DNA of 64,000 nucleotides from Favolaschia claudopus. Lineage: Eukaryota > Basidiomycota > Agaricomycetes > Agaricales > Mycenaceae. Shown here one piece after another: positions 21,627-33,050 of this stretch (positions are counted from its first letter, which is position 1; each line of letters begins with the position of its first letter). The translations under genes were made by a program, and so were the position numbers. The stretch is taken from the NCBI GenBank assembly GCA_037176885.1, contig JAWWNJ010000009.1, positions 248,001 through 312,000 of the forward strand, given 5' to 3'. Below the pieces are notes generated by a model. That model was not told where the DNA came from and ran no database searches. It was given only the letters and a program-made list of their open reading frames with translations.

Positions 21627-24002
21627 TTGGCTGTGGGGGGACTAAGGAATGGCAAAGAGCGTGAAAGCTACTGCAAGGCAGCAGACGAGTCGGGATTGGC
21701 CGGGTTGGAGAGGGCCACGGTGGACGTCGAGAACAGCAGGGATACCAAGAAATCAGTCACACAACTGTGACGGTCACAACAATCCTTCTCTTTCTCTTCG
21801 AGTTTCACCTCGTCTTGCCGAATGTCGATGAAGATCTCTGCAGTGCTCAACGTCGACGGGGGAGCCCTCGCCGCGAGTCAGTAAGTAGTGTGCTACGTGT
21901 AAACTAGGCCGCTCTTCAAAGAAGATCCAGCTGGTTCTACAATTGTCATTCTATGAATATCTATCAAGCACTCTGCCAATTCCCTTGTTCCCGTCATATA
22001 TAACAGGCACGCCGCGTCGGCGTCATCACAGACGACGTCCACAATAGTCCACAATAGACGTATGGCGATCTATCAACCCGAGAATGCATCCACAAATGGC
22101 GCGCCAGTGGGAACAACCCACGAACGAAACGCTTTCGAAGACCGGCGGTCAACCCGTGTCTTTCCTGGTTCGGCCCAGGAATATCCTTTCCGGTGTTTAT
22201 CCTCTCTCTCGCGTCAACCACTATGCCCCACGAAAGCAATCGAAATCCGCGTCGCTCAATCCTCCTTTCCGTTAAACACTCTGTCATTGTCTCTACCCCC
22301 GCGTTTCTTGGCAATTTAAGACTTCATTCAATGACCCGTCAGCAAGGTTTCCAACTCGCGCTCCCAATACCCATTCTCGATCCCGTTCCCCGCGCGGCTT
22401 CCCAAATTCCGCAGCAGTATGTACATCTCCCGCATCAAACACTTCCCGCAAGGTACGGCGTTGAAACCCCGCCCCAAATATATTATCCACGAATGGCTTG
22501 CTGTCACCCCTTGCGCAAACAACTCGACGAATACATACTCCTTTCTTTCTATCTTCTCTTGCTTTACCCATCCCCTCACTTGGAATTCGCAAGCCTCAGA
22601 AAATCAGAAATCAATATCTGTGTTCCGCGCCCGTCTCTCTATCTGTCTAACAAGGAGCGAACCCGAAACCAAACGCCTACCCCGCATTGACAATTGACAC
22701 GAATCTTTGGCGTTTGCAGATCCATTTAGTCTCAAGAGTCAAAACCCCGCGCGCCCGTGACAGCGTATGTTTGCTTCGGCGGCCTATACCATCTATAGCA
22801 CTCCTAGGCACTCCTTATGCTCAACCTGTAAACGCGATCAAGAGACACTTGGGCTAGCTGAAAAGTTATGTAAAGTCTACTTTTGGCAGAGTCGAACGAA
22901 TCATTTGGAACGATACTCAAAGAGTCAAGGCTCAAGAGGTCTGGAAACAGTGAAAGATGGGGAATTAGTAACTTCGTTCAAGTTGTGGCTCGTCTTCAAT
23001 TCGGATGAATGCGATGCCAATAGCGACACAAATGCGGTCACGGAAGATAAATACCTCCCAATACTTACACTACATTCGCGTCAATTCCAGTACACAGTTT
23101 AGCGCGTGGCATACAGGATGACGACACGTCGACAACCCCCAACCCCTCTTCAAAGCAGACGTGCACGCACTCCAAGCATTGGGCATCGCCAGAGCCGTCC
23201 TCGCTCGCGTCCCCGCCCATCGCCGTCGTTGTACCACCATGCCCACGCGCCGTTTCGAATCGAGCGAGAACCTGCGTCTTCGCTACGTTCGGCATTGGTT
23301 TGACTGTCCTGGCCCTGACGCCCTCACGCGGCAGACGAGTCCCCTGCGACCAGTGTATGGCGCCTTACCGCGCTCGACTGAATTCGCCGGCTGCTGCCTA
23401 CGGCGGCGAGGAAGAGCGGTGCCAGGCGCCGTCGGGAATTACGCGCAGGTGCCTGGGCTTGGAGACGCCGACATCGAACACAAGGAGCTGACAATGATAT
23501 ACGATGCAGCCTCAAAGCACCACGAAAGTGGGGGATATCGTGCAGAAAACGATAACGTCAAGGAGCAGAGGTAGACTGTTAAATCCTTATTCTGGCTGGA
23601 TTGTCCTGAAAGAAATGGCTGACGTGGATGGTTGCATTGTAGTGTAGAATGTCCCTCATCAACATCAACGCTGGGTCGGAAAACCATTTTAGGTGCAATC
23701 GAGAACGCACCTCGACATGTCAAGTTGGTGGTTGCGCATGACAAACGGACTCGGATGTTGTCCGATCGGCACCTAACCCGTGTGTCACCGCGCACTACAA
23801 AAAGCCGATGGTTTCTTCATCTGTTTACATCGCCTGCCCTATAATCAATTTCACCTATTATCCGGTCTTACTCGATTGACTACACTCACCTTTGCTCGAT
23901 GGTATATTTTATCCGCTCAAAGGAAACATAAATGGAGGCGCGAGAGTCCGACCATAGACAAAGCAGTACCCGCACTTGTAGCATATTGATTCAGCGTCGA
24001 AA
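21627..24002. other. Long intergenic region upstream of the mucin gene and NmrA-3
   Basis: 2.4 kb without a recognisable gene. A 165-codon frame at 22193-22690 (plus) and overlapping minus-strand frames have no known motif and no support on splice grounds. A frame at 23161-23574 is Arg/Cys-rich, without a complete zinc-binding pattern. A long 5' regulatory region is plausible for a signalling mucin. A promoter with ATG 24003 downstream must lie near the right end. Confidence 0.4.
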
Positions 24003-25239
24003 ATGACCTCTCCACGCATCGTATCTGTCTTCGGCGCGACCGGTCTCCAAGGTCTGGTTTTTCTGTTCTTGCTGTATTCGCGTCAGGCACTTTGTAACGC
24101 GTCATCCAGGCGGATCGGTCATAAAAGGGCTGTTGGAAGATGGGACATTCGTTCCCCGCGCAATTACACGCAATCCAGATTCCGAAGCGGCGAAGAAACT
24201 GAAGGCGCGCGGCGTCGAAGTTGTCCAAGGCGACTCCTTGATTAAGGAGGGACTCGCAGATGCCCTTCGAGGCAGCGAAGCCGTTTTCGCAGTGCGTTCT
24301 ATTGCCAGCATTTCATGGACAATTCAAGCGAATTCCAAATGTTTGTACCACAGGTCAGCGTCAGCGGATTCAACCCGAATAAGGAAACAGGCGACTTTGC
24401 GCAGGGCAAAAATATCGTCGATGCTGCCAAGGAAGCTGGTGTCAAATTTTTCATCTGGAGGTGAGCACTCACTGTTAATCTTGCCCCAATTCGTGGCTGA
24501 GTTACCTCATAGCTCTCTGCCCAGCATATCCAAAATTTCTGGCGGAAAATATAAGAATGTTGTCGGTTACGATGGCGAGTCGTCTCTGCCGCTCTCAGCA
24601 GCTTCAAATACTCATTCCCCACAGAGAAAGAAGCCGTCCGAGAATATCTTCTTTCGACAGGGCTCCCTCACGTGTCCCTCCACCTTCCCCCGTTCCTCGA
24701 AATCTCTTCACACTTCCCCTGCTGAAAGCAACAGACGACGGCTATGTCATGGCGTACCCAATTCTGAAGCCGACGGACCTCGAGTCCTACGCGTGGATTG
24801 CTCGCGACGTACCTGCTGCCGTGCTCGTAATTCTCAAGCACTACACGGACTCGACGAAAGAGATCAATGGCAAGATCTATCCCATCGTCAACGCTACCAT
24901 TCCAGGCACTAAGCTCGCTGAGTTGGCAACCAAGGGTATATTGACTTCATCGTAATGGCACGCTATGTGCTCACTGCGTATTTTAGCTCTTGGAGCCAAG
25001 GTCACCTTCACCACTGCGCCACCTATGGGTGCAGTTGGGATGGACGAAATGGTGTGTTTGTGTGCTGTCTGTGTTCAACGAAACTCATGCATCTGGCGTA
25101 GTTCATGGCTCACGTTGAATACAAAGGGCTATACACCGGAACACCTGTCCCCAACCCAGACCTTGTGACGCTCGGTATGAAGTTCAGTACGGTCGAAGAG
25201 TTTATGGAAGTGGAGTTGAAACCGCGCTTTATGCAGTGA
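24003..25239 (+). CDS. NmrA-like NAD(P)-binding protein, copy 3, with a frame break
   Basis: Mirror-image partner of NmrA-1/2. Exon 1 is MTSPRIVSVFGATGLQG; exon 2 has GLLEDGTFVPRAITRNPD and VVQGDSLIKEGLADALRGS; then NIVDAAKEAGVKFFIW, SSLPSISKISGGKYKNVVGY and EKEAVREYLLSTGLPHVSL. At about 24700 the frame holding LHLPPFLE must shift by one base to continue as NLFTLPLLKATDDGY, because the other copies read FLENLYTRPFMKAT and FLEGIYQNQLLKKA. After that AYPILKPTDLESYAWIARDV, GAKVTFTTAPPMGAVGMDEM and VPNPDLVTLGMKFSTVEEF follow normally to a stop at 25237-25239. Either a pseudogene or a one-base sequencing loss at the CGAAATC run. The convergent GNAT-2 stop is 80 bp away. Confidence 0.75.
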
Positions 25240-25318
25240 TAATGAGAGCCTGTTAGGATACACTGAAACGATCGGGTCATGTACCTTAGTCGCACACATT
25301 CTGAAATCGATCCTTCGT

Positions 25319-26116
25319 TCATCCTTCGAGAATTTCACCTCCCCAGTCGAGAATATATCCCTTCGGGAGCCACGCAACCTCTGCTCCCGACACTCCCCCA
25401 TTCGAGAACTTCCAAGCCTCGTTCCCACTCTCAACTTCCTCCCTGCTGATGTCGCGTCCTGCGGCGTCTAACCAATATTCTGTAGCGTGTAGCCGCTTGA
25501 AACCCAGCGCCTTTTCATAAAAGTTTACGCCGCGAGCTTCGCCACCGATGAAGACAGGGATGTGTTCGTCGGCAGCTTTGTCGAGACCCCAGCGAACGAG
25601 AAGCGAACCAATACCGTGGCCTTGATATTCGGGGTGAATGACGAGCCCGCTGAGCCCATAGCAAGGGATTGTCTCATCCGGTGAAGGCGCTCGCTGTCGT
25701 GCCCGATTGATAGCTTCGCGACGAGCCTTATTCGGGACCGGCGCTCGAGGGGAGTCCGAGGCGCTCGCAGTATCGTTGTTCTCCGCAGCGACCACTTCGT
25801 CTGTTAATTTCACCAACCTGGTTTTGCTTGGATTTTGTGGCTCCGCTTCGCGCTTCTTCCAATTCGTGAATCCCACAATTTGTTCGTTACCGTCTACGGT
25901 GACGACCGCGATTCTGATAAAACTTGTGGGATCGTGGAAGAGGCTTTGAAGCCATTTCATGTTCATATGCTTCATCTCGTCGGGCTGTTCTAGCGCATGG
26001 GGGAAAGAGTAAACGGTTCCGTCGTCGGGAGCCAAGTAAAGTAGATTGGCTAGTGAGACGACCTCTTCAATGCGGGCTTGACGGAGTTGGAGACCAGAAG
26101 GCAGCGGTTTAGGCAT
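25319..26116 (-). CDS. GNAT-family N-acetyltransferase, copy 2
   Basis: Intact paralogue of GNAT-1. From ATG 26116 the protein begins MPKPLPSGLQLRQARIEEV, matching the start of copy 1. Motif A is LSGLVIHPEYQGHGIGSLL and motif B is GVNFYEKALGFKRL; the C-terminus ends with AWLPKGYILDWGGEI. The low-complexity linker of copy 1 is also present (ENNDTASASDSPRAP). In-frame ATGs at 26176 and 26302 would add 20 or 62 residues; the shorter start is chosen because it agrees with copy 1. Substrate unknown. It is inverted relative to GNAT-1, and both face an NmrA gene tail to tail. Confidence 0.85.
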   Translation of the reverse strand: MPKPLPSGLQLRQARIEEVVSLANLLYLAPDDGTVYSFPHALEQPDEMKHMNMKWLQSLFHDPTSFIRIAVVTVDGNEQIVGFTNWKKREAEPQNPSKTRLVKLTDEVVAAENNDTASASDSPRAPVPNKARREAINRARQRAPSPDETIPCYGLSGLVIHPEYQGHGIGSLLVRWGLDKAADEHIPVFIGGEARGVNFYEKALGFKRLHATEYWLDAAGRDISREEVESGNEAWKFSNGGVSGAEVAWLPKGYILDWGGEILEG

Positions 26117-26578
26117 GTGAGATGAGATGATAGATCGAGATTGAGTTGATTTTGCGGTGGCTGTGACACCACTCATCTTGTCCTTTGCCTTTGCTTTGCC
26201 TTTGCTTTGCCTCCTTCGAGTCTTTGGTGGGCCAAGACCTTGCCAGTTCAAATAGCAAATTGCACTCGTTACCTTTCTCGTTGGAGAAAACCTGGTCTCC
26301 ATCGGTACTCAGGCTTCAATTTATCAATTTCTCAAGGTTGCCGTTTTTGCGCTGGTTGTTTCCCAGAGTACTTGTCGCAGAGCGGTCCTCTTTGCAAGGA
26401 GCCACACTGTACTATATCCCTTTGAACTACGACGCGTACTCTACTGAAATCGACAAGAAGTTCCGGCAAAACTCTTGGAAAGATCGCTATTGTGCTCCTG
26501 ATTCTAGAGATGACGATAGTATCGTACAAAGAAAGTTACAAATAATATCGAAAAATGCTCATGAGTCATAACCAACGC
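26117..26578. other. Intergenic, 5' flank of GNAT-2 and 3' flank of FunK1-2
   Basis: Contains a short run of CTTTGC-type hexamers at about 26183-26212, inside the possible upstream extension of GNAT-2. Nothing else recognised. Confidence 0.45.
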
Positions 26579-29453
26579 CTACGTGTCCCCTTGACCGCCT
26601 CTGCGATTCTGAAGTCGCACCGATTGCCGCTTCGTCGACGTTTCCGTTGTCCCCTTGTCCTCCTCGCGGTCCCCCGCGCGGTGACTGCTGCGAATATTTG
26701 TCTTCGACTTCTTCGTCTGTCTTGATTCGGACTCTACGTCACGGCCAGACGAAGGGGACACATCGAGTTCGGCATTGGTGCGTGTGCGCTTGGACCCCCT
26801 CGACTGGCCAACCCCGGATTGTAATAGAGAGTGAGACTGCCGATTCTTCTTGGCGTCAACGCTCGGAATCATGTACCTGATGGCAGGCTCTGGAGGTCCC
26901 CAATTATTGGCATGTAAAGCGTCCACGAACGCATCGTGCACTTTCTTGAAAGTTATCGGCTTCCGTTGCACGAGATTGATATCGGCAGGATACCGTTGGG
27001 AGACCAGCCGACGGAGTCTGCCCTCTAGAATGAAGAGCGGCTTTGTACTCGTGAACTGTTGGTCGGGGAGCCAGCCCTTCTTCTCGCGCACTCCTTTCGC
27101 GCGAAATAGGTTGACACAAGCCATGACCCCATCGGCATGCCCGTGAACAGTGTGGCGCAGGATCATCCATACGAGGAGCCAGTACACAGATTCCAGGTCG
27201 TGTTCTGGTAGATGGGTCACCGCGGATAGAGGCACAGTGGAACCCGCGTCTTTCTGCCGCTCCGATTCCTCACCGTCGGTCAGTTCCTCGTCATCGGCAC
27301 CGTCCTCGATGAGATTAGCCATCGCTTTCATGGTCATGTCGAATTCCTCTGCCATGACGTTGTCGTCTTCTTGGCTAAGTTCATCCCGATCTTCATTTAC
27401 CTCGGCATCCCCTTGATTCTCGGCAGCGGCCAGAGCTTGGAGTATTTCAATGGCCATAAAAGGTTCAGTTCCCTATCAGTTGTTAGCCGCAATGCAGGCG
27501 AACAAGGTCGAGCGCTTACCGTGAATTCCTTCTGGTTCTTGTTCACGCCTTGGTATATCTGACTCGCCCTTATCCGATCCGGATCTGGAAAGGCTTGGTG
27601 AAATCTCTCCAAGCCATCCACAGTGAATTCGGCGTAGTCATAGTCAAGTAGGAAACCCTTGGAGGGTAACACTTCTTGTAAAAGAACATTGCCTTCGCTA
27701 ACATCGCGATGGAGAACACCGGCGTTAGATGCGATTTGGAGATCTGAAAGCGGCGATGTTGAGTTGAGGAACGGATGAAGAGCAGAAAACATACGGTAAA
27801 CAACTGTATAAAGCGCTTGACACAAGATTTTGGCCGAGTTGAATTGATTCAGAGAACTTCCGACAGGCGTAAGGAGAGTTCGCATATGACGACGTTCAAA
27901 ATGGGCGAAATTCTGGAATCCCAGAAAGACGGTACGATGAAGATCCGGGTCCCAGTCATTGCTCGGATCCGCAAGATCGACGCTACCGAGGCATTGCGCC
28001 ATTTCATCCATGGAAATGTTCTTTGAGGTGCAGTAATGCGCTATCGCGTCGTAATAGTCGAGCTCGGGCCGGCGACAAGTCTGGCGCCATGCATCCTGAG
28101 TGGTGAAAGAATTTAGATGAGATGAATACGCAAAAGTGGGAACTTACCTTCAACGCGAAGACCGCGAGAGCTTGCCCGTTCTCTTCCAAGCTTTCCTCCA
28201 ACAGAACACGGTACACGTGGGTAGCTCGACCAAAGAGGCCGTCTGCGATCGAAAGAGGAGGGCCGAACGTCAGACAGTTGACGACCTTGCTCGCTCGCGT
28301 GACGTTTCCGTTGGGGTCAGTGTCCTCGTAGAAGACAGAGGCCTTGATGCGCAGGCTATTTCGCGTGGCGTCCCCGAGTGTCGGAAATTTGGTTTTATAG
28401 AAGTCGTCCCCTTGCAACTTCGTCCAGAGGGCTTTCTTGACGGTGTCGGACGGCACAGAAATGGTGTCATCGTCACCGACCATGCGCCCGGGCACCGCGT
28501 TGTAGAGACGATAAAAGAATGTCGGGAGGAGATCCTGGTCGGCAACCCAGTCGAAAGCTTTGGTGGCAATGAAGCCGCCACGATCGAAGCGGAGGATGCG
28601 GGTCATGCGGCCTTGGAATACTGCAATGACATATACATGGCAGCCGCCGTGCGTGTCGAGCAGGCTCCGAGCACTTTTCCCGAGCTGCGAGAGCGCGTCT
28701 AGCGCATAGAGTGTCTCTTTGATTTTGCCCTCTGCGTCGAAAATGTCGATCTCGAATTTGAGCTCAATGACCAATCCAGCGTAGATCCATAGCCATTGGC
28801 CAACTCCAAGTTCCGCTCCTGGACGTCCGGTGGTAATATCGGGCTTTGTGTCGTGTTCGTCTGTGAACAGTGCCTTGAAGACTTTGGCGTGCGTGTCCGC
28901 CACGTCAGGCCGAGTAGCCTTCGGAAATTCGCTGAAGACTTTCTTAAGAAACTTAATCTAGAGGGGAGATGAGCAGATGTACCAGAGAAATTAATGTTTA
29001 TCTCACCAGTGGCTTGCTCGTGCCGTCCTCGTTGGTGGCTTTCTCGAGCTGCTTCTCAGAACTCTTGAACAAAGCTTTACATTTCCTGACAATGGTTGGG
29101 ATCTTCTCTGATTCTCCAGCAGCCGACGGCATCATCTCGACAAGCTCCTTGCCAGAAACCATTCCAATGAATTTCTCCTTCATGCCGTCTGCCCACTGAC
29201 GTTTCTGACCGGGATCGTTTTGCTTGTATTCCTCGAGGGTACGAGGCTGATTCTGTTGGCCAAGTCTAGACTTCTGGGGAGAGAGAGATGCTGAGGTTAT
29301 ATTAAAACGGCCGGTTTGGGGCGGTGTTCGCTGACCGGCGGCGTCGGAACGCGAAGCAGGTTGAGGGGGAACGGTGGTTGACGCCTGAGACGCGTCGAGT
29401 GTAGGAGAAGATTCGTCGGGGACCGACGCAGATTTACTAGTGGTGGCAGACAT
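26579..29453 (-). CDS. Fungal-type protein kinase (FunK1), copy 2
   Basis: Complete FunK1 protein, about seven exons. Exon 1 (ATG 29453) encodes a Ser/Pro/Thr-rich leader and a helical segment. Exon 2 (about 28960-28150) has KPDITTGRPG and, 23 residues later, GLVIELKFEIDIF, a PD-x(n)-ExK pattern, followed by CHVYVIAVF and FRFDRGGFIATKAFDW. The kinase domain: RATHVYRVLLEES, beta-3 lysine in VFALK with an intron directly behind it, RRHMRTLLTPVG, catalytic loop HRDVSEGNVLL (about 27700), LLDYDYAEF at the DFG position, and HDLESVYWLLVWMILRHT. An acidic insert of about 80 residues (NEDRDELSQEDD) precedes that last motif, unlike the other copies. The tail is Arg/Lys-rich and probably nuclear. Molecular role unknown. 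Confidence 0.86.
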
Positions 29454-30424
29454 GGTTAGAGTTGAGAGTGGCCAAAACTAAAGAGAACCAAATATTCGAC
29501 TCACCAGAATTCAAAGCGTCCCTCAACAACTGGGTGGCAATTCAAGAACAATGTGTCACGCGCTGTCACAAGGCGAAACTGTGACTGATCGTGTCCATCA
29601 AATTCCCAATTTGGAAATGCAAGTTCAAAGCGTTCATCCCGGTACGTACACGACGAGGATACGGTACAGCAGCGTGGCAGCGGCAAATAGGATGCAGTAA
29701 TTGTTGAATGTGTTTTGCGCCTGAAGACTTCAAATACCTCTGCGTGGGTCGGAGACATCTAGTTGCTATACTTACTGTACAGCGTCACCTACTAAAGTCT
29801 CGCAATTATCGCAAGTGAAACTTGTCGATGACGCCACAATGCAGCCCAAATATAAAGAAAAAAGAACAGCGTTAAATTCACATTTGTTGATAAGTGGGGA
29901 GAATAAAATTGTACCGTCAAAACCTCGAAAATCGCACGATTCGCGATAATACCCGCAATTCTACGACTTTTAACCCTCCCTTAGAAAGCACCCTCCTCAG
30001 TTCAGCATTCCTCCGCCCAAGAGTCTCAATGATCATCGCATGTATCTTCAACAACAACTTTGCAACAAATACCTCGAGCGCTGTTTCAAATGAGGTCGTG
30101 CCGAGTGCGCTAGTAGTTCTGAGTGTTCAGTTGTCAAAAGCCAGGTAAAGCAGAGCTGCTGGTGGAGCGGCGACCTCTTCGAAGTTCGAAGCTTGACAGA
30201 GTTGAAGACCAAAAGCCTGAGACATCGGGGGTTGCCGTAGATCGACGTTGATCATCAGTGGCTGTGGCACTGCTCTTCTCTAAGTTCAAGAATCAAAAGT
30301 TTTGAACTCTTCGCCGTTCACCCAATGTTCATGATCGCCACATAGTCCAACTAAAGCACCGAGTGGCACTCTCGTAGCTCTCACGAAACCGCCTGCGGAA
30401 ATTGTCCCTTACTACCCGCAAAGC
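29454..30424. other. Intergenic, FunK1-2 upstream region and F-box B upstream region
   Basis: Holds the conserved FunK1 upstream block (29505-29640). The rest, 29760-30424, shows no gene. No F-box-family coding remnant was recognised before ATG 30425. Confidence 0.45.
29505..29640 (-). promoter_or_regulatory. Conserved FunK1 upstream block, copy 2
   Basis: Nearly the same sequence occurs upstream of FunK1-3 at 52068-52175. Shared pieces in order on the plus strand: ACCAGAATT(C/T)AAAGC, GGTGGCAA, GAACAATGTGTCACGC, GTCACA, GTGACTGATCGTG, CAAGTTCAAAGCGTT and ATCCC. On the minus strand the first piece looks like an exon end followed by a GT 5' splice site, so the block may be promoter plus a 5' UTR exon spliced to the coding exon. 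Its function is inference. Confidence 0.55.
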
Positions 30425-31770
30425 ATGGTCTCAATCGACGGTCTCCCAGTCGAACTACTCGCTCAGATATTTGACAGTATTTGACCTCACCATCCGCGAT
30501 CAGACACACATCTCGGACGCCTTTCGAATATCGCAGGTTTGTCCGCACTGGAGGCAGGTCGCGCACGGAACCCCGCAACTCTGGAGCAGGCAGCTCCTCG
30601 TCACCATCCACAGCAGAGGAAGTCCAGAAGCTGACCGTCTTTATCGTGACGGTCTGAAGACATGGCTAATGCGCTCCCAACCCCTTTCGATTCCCTTCAT
30701 CTTCGAAGAAAAGCACGCTATTCATGATTGGGGTTCCCGTGCCTTCGAAGCGTGGGACCCAAAATCTCCGGTTTGGGACATGATTTTAGAGAACGCTTCC
30801 TCGATTGCGTTCCTTGACAACTTGGAACGCACGGGGTAGCCTCCCTCTTTCCTTGCCGCTCTTCGAACGTCTCGCTAAAATCAAGCCAAGTTTGGACAGT
30901 TTGGAGACGTTATATCTGAAGACAACCGATTCCGACCCCGTCTTGCCATGTAGCATTCTCTCGCGCCTGCGAAAGCTGAGCATAGTCTATATGCTTGGTG
31001 CAAAGATTCCGCTGCTACTAAATTCATGGCCGTGGGCTCAGCTTCATGATTTAGACCTCCTGTTGTCTGAATTTGATGATATCTTATGCATTCTTTCCAA
31101 ATGCACGAATCTTGTCCGCGCATCGGTGGCCGCGTTTGCATGGAGTGGCTACCCCAGCGTCCGACAAGCCGACATCACTCTCACACATCTTCAAACGCTC
31201 TCACTCGAATTCGATGAATATTCCCGAGGTCATATTGTGCCTTTCTTCGACCGCATTTCCGTTCCTGCTTTGGAAAATTTGGTCATGAATTTCGCTCACT
31301 CCAGGCGCATCCTCTGGGACCAAGCACAATTCTCAGCGTTCCAGCTGCGGACCCCCACCATCACTCACCTCGAGTTCATCGATTGTTTACCACCCGTCTC
31401 ATCGAATGACTTGAAAGTCATCTTGCAGCACGCACAGAACCTCACGCACTTGAAATTACCACACGCGTTCGATGAAGACATAATCAGAGCTCTCACTTAC
31501 ACCCATGGTGTGGAGCCCTTGGTTCCCCGCCTTCATCATCTCGTTCTCCACGCTCTCTATGACTTGCCAGCGTGCTTTGTAACAGAGTTTTTGGCGATCA
31601 TGCTCATGTCGCGATGGTGGACAGACGCGCAACTGGCGTTGGGTACAGTTCCACCCGCAGTCGCTCGCTGGTCTTACATTGGCCTCGAATGCTCTGAGCG
31701 TTACAAGCCTGCGATAGACGCTATGCAAAGCACAGGTATTTTTATTGAATGCCGGTATTTCGAGGATTGA
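30425..31770 (+). pseudogene. F-box/leucine-rich protein B, two frame breaks
   Basis: ATG 30425 opens a clear F-box (LPVELLAQIF), but the frame stops at 30482-30484. A near-duplicate of ten bases (ATATTTGACA then GTATTTGACC, about 30469-30488) causes the shift; past it RISQVCPHWRQV and GTPQLW complete the F-box. The frame breaks again at 30836-30839 in an ACGGGGTAG run: dropping one G restores the reading. The remainder, SLPLSLPLFERLAKI to RYFED, is a long leucine-rich domain without stops, ending with SRWWTDAQLA and CSERYKPAIDAMQ. With two independent breaks it is called a pseudogene, although the second one, in a homopolymer, may be a sequencing error. Convergent with the F-box A relic, gap 168 bp. 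Confidence 0.75.
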
Positions 31771-31937
31771 TCAGGTCGGGAAGCACTTTAGATATTTTCA
31801 CTTTTCTCAGTCGCCGTCGCTAGTCGAGGTCATTAAGTATGTTCAATGCAAGCTGTTTACATGAAAGTACCAGAATCTTAATAGGAGCTCACATCGCACG
31901 AACTGTCAAGACCGAGCGACTGCACAGACGTACGCAA

Positions 31938-33050
31938 TCATCTAACGTGGACTTGAAAACCTTGCGCTTTCAATTGCTTTATCTTCGCCTGGAAAGAGCG
32001 GCTGAAGGGCGAGTAACATTCATCTCCCCGCCAAAGATCCATGCACTCCCAAGGTGCCACTGGTGGAGGCGCAGCGAGAGTGGAGAGATCGTCCGCCGTC
32101 CACCACCTTGAGCAGATCATGGAGTACAGAACATCTTCAGTGAAGCTGTCGTCCACGCTCTGCAATTCCAGCTTCCGCAACCTTGGCACCAAATGCACCG
32201 CAACATCGGGCGAATATTTCAACGCCCCGAGAAGGAAGTCGTCGATGCAGTATTCGCAGGAAAACAATCGCAACTGCGTCAAAGACGGTAAATGAAGTAG
32301 GATATCATGCAACTGCCGAGAATTTAGATCGCAGAAAGACAACGAGAAATATTGTATGCTCTGTGATCGGCGCAGAAATTGGGGGAACACTATGGAAGCT
32401 GCTGAGGTCCACTGTAGGTTTTCGCTCGAGTAATGGCGAACCATGAGCTTTGTTAATCCTGGCAATGCAAGACTCTGTAAGCATGGCGCAATCTGGGTGC
32501 CCAGAGCGGAAAGAAAAAATGTTTGGAGTTGCGGAAGCGTAACCACCTCCTCAATGGAGGACGAGATTCCTGTTTCCTCATCCGTCTCTGCATCGATTTT
32601 CGCGTACACTAGGCTCGTGCACTGAACAAGGATGCCGATGCAGATATGGAGCCTGGGATCCGTGAGAGTAAGGTGCGTTAGCTGTGCCCAGGGCATTGGG
32701 AAGTCTTCCGTGCGAGGTGCAATGGAGAGAGTAATTTCTCGCAAGAGAGGAGCACACAGAAAGGCGGATGCAGGCTCTGACTGTCCATCGCTCCCCCCGC
32801 CCAGTTGAACCGTTCGGAGCTGCTTGAGAGTGTCGGCAGGCAGTTTGGCTAGCGCAGAGAGGATGAAGGGCTGATCACGGACTTCTAGTGTTTCCCATCG
32901 AGGAGCTGTAGAGAGTAGCAGGTCCAAGACAGCCTGAGCTGGCGAAATCGTTGAGGTAAGATCATTGGAACTGTCAGCGGCGCCGAACGGTCCAACCACG
33001 CTTTCGCAGCCGCGACGTGTTCGGGAGAGTCACTTTTGACCAAAGATTCG
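31938..33050 (-). pseudogene. F-box/leucine-rich protein A relic, 5'-truncated
   Basis: Inverted paralogue of the gene at 7480-9000. The leucine-rich part is open for about 350 codons: LDLLLSTAPRWETLEV, FLCAPLLREITLSIAPRTED, MPWAQLTHLTLTDPRLHIC, SRWWTADDLSTLAAPPP, stop 31938. Towards its 5' end the matching frame needs a one-base correction near 32958 (TTACC against TTCGCC in the intact gene), after which WLDRSAPLTVPM and SDSPEHVAAAKA line up. Before about 33045 similarity ends: there is no F-box, no coiled coil and no good ATG. A 7-bp repeat (CAGTACT) lies about 80 bases beyond, at 33123-33140. Without an F-box it cannot join an SCF complex. Confidence 0.78.

Noticed and set aside
22193..22690. 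165-codon open frame in the mucin upstream region
   Set aside because: No motif, mixed composition, overlapping frames on the other strand; not enough to call a gene.
23161..23574. Possible zinc-cluster protein (CDQC-like piece)
   Set aside because: Too few correctly spaced cysteines in one frame, and both strands are open by composition.
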